Assembly (NCBI RefSeq): GCF_000340215.1
Contig: NW_006921534.1
Span: forward strand, 5,448,169 to 5,512,168
DNA: 64,000 nucleotides
From: Pseudocercospora fijiensis CIRAD86
Taxonomy: Eukaryota; Ascomycota; Dothideomycetes; Mycosphaerellales; Mycosphaerellaceae
Reading direction: 5' to 3'
Of the stretch, positions 63,300 through 64,000 are shown in pieces. The number at the start of each line of letters is the position of its first letter. Within the stretch, counting starts at the first letter, position 1. Below the pieces are notes generated by a model, which saw only the letters and a list, made by a program, of their open reading frames with translations, was not told the DNA's origin and made no database searches. The translations under genes and the position numbers were made by a program.

Positions 63300-64000
63300 T
63301 AATTTTCTAGCACTTTCTAAGTTGGTTTATGCTTCTTGCGGAGGTTGTCTCGTATATCGAAGATGTTATTGTCTTAAATTAAACAATGAATATCAAACTT
63401 TGAGTTTGCTAGCGTGCGGCTAAGCCGTGCGGACCTTGCCGTCCGAGCTAAGCGACGCTTTCCGATTAGGCTTAGCTAGACCCTAAGGCTAATATAACGC
63501 AATCTTTATAGGCGCGATAGCAAGCTCGAATACTATTCTACGACTAATTCTACACTTAAACAATAACAACAACCTTACTGCCGCACCTAGCAACCTTAGT
63601 ACCCTCGCTATTAATTAGACGGTGTAGTACCTTGTCGATACGAGCCTTAAAGTATACCTATCGCAGCGGACACTACGATTTTAGCCCGAGAAAGCACTCC
63701 TCCGAGTATATACACCTCCTTCCAAATTTGAGATAACGACGAGAACCTAGCGGCAATATAGGCTTACCTTTGCGGTCTATGCCTTCTTATACCTTCTAAA
63801 GGCTATCAGCTATACGCTCTTAATAGCTAGCAGCCCTTTCAATAATCTTATTAGTATAGCGAAGGCTCTTTGTTGTCTTCCTCGTAACCCTCCGATACGG
63901 CAACTATAAGCCCTCCTTTTTAGCCCCTCTAATACACTACTCGAAGTCCTTCTACGCTACTTCATCGATGAAGGATAGTATACCGGCTTGTTAGAAGTGG
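63300..64000 (-). pseudogene. Additional RIP-mutated coding debris at the right edge
   Basis: The minus strand is coding-like near 63,540-64,000, rich in Arg/Lys (ERIADSL, GKPILPLGSRRYL). It could be the N-terminal DNA-binding region of another transposase. Truncated by the window edge. No confident family. Confidence 0.3.

Larger units (their letters stand above)
60790..64000. other. Third RIP-saturated repeat block (continues past the window)
   Basis: TpA-rich, CpA/TpG-poor sequence starting within ~50 bp of the MADS-like gene's start. The first 110 bp are AT-rich with repeated aatcata motifs and two copies of cagcggcc. No intact gene. From ~63,300 to the right edge the minus strand shows further coding-like debris, possibly a second element. 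Confidence 0.85.

Noticed and set aside
1..64000. Search for a DUF3435 captain gene, tRNA and rRNA genes
   Set aside because: I looked for tyrosine-recombinase-like motifs and for tRNA T-arm signatures and saw none that I could support.

Overview
This window looks like a filamentous ascomycete, most likely a Dothideomycete. The genes have short (41-57 nt) spliceosomal introns with CTAAC/CTGAC-like branch points, and typical fungal families are present (ALG10, ECM4-type glutathione transferase, mitochondrial uL3, DUF3723, DUF7492-like, cupredoxin-type serine-rich surface protein). Repeats carry the signature of repeat-induced point mutation (RIP): CpA/TpG is largely replaced by TpA, and stop codons arise where Gln or Trp is expected. 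The order-level placement is inference; I cannot name a species.

Layout. (1) 1-7,900 is an ordinary gene block: the 3' part of ALG10, a small two-exon gene, an ECM4/omega-class glutathione transferase, a 1.4-kb element with about 130-bp inverted arms, and mitochondrial ribosomal protein uL3m. (2) About 8,130-25,560 is a 17-kb RIP-saturated block with no intact gene. Readable remnants are a Helitron replicase/helicase, a PIF/Harbinger-type DDE transposase, a 79-bp x 6 tandem array and an interstitial telomere-like (CCCTAA) tract. (3) 25,900-29,250 is an island of unmutated genes: a small protein kinase, a multi-exon membrane protein and a pterin-4a-carbinolamine dehydratase-like gene. (4) 29,350-32,790 is a second RIP block with a Tc1/mariner-like DDE transposase remnant. 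(5) 32,850-42,320 is a nest of insertions: a TPR pseudogene, two head-to-head TRIM-like LTR elements of about 1.1 kb, further damaged genes, and a complete 4.9-kb Ty1/copia element with 189-bp LTRs, a perfect 5-bp target duplication and a 180-bp MITE inside its RNase H region. (6) 42,600-60,750 is accessory gene space: four predicted small secreted proteins between 44.3 and 50.5 kb, a chromodomain-like protein, a TPR fragment of the NLR type, a truncated TRI1/UAF30 (SWIB) gene joined head-to-head to a DUF3723 gene, a coiled-coil protein, a DUF7492-like secreted protein, a cupredoxin-type surface protein, several unknown proteins and a MADS-box-like gene. (7) About 60,790-64,000 is a third RIP block with a hAT-type transposase on the minus strand.

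The window reads as a conserved block bordering a transposon-rich, fast-evolving compartment. The right half resembles the two-speed compartments of plant-associated fungi, with secreted cysteine-rich genes close to RIP-damaged repeats. The co-occurrence of DUF3723 with NLR-type TPR fragments recalls the cargo of Starship giant transposons, but I saw no DUF3435 captain gene here, so that link is a hypothesis.

All coordinates and splice sites were read by eye. Where several exons are given, the frames were checked by length arithmetic. No database search was run.
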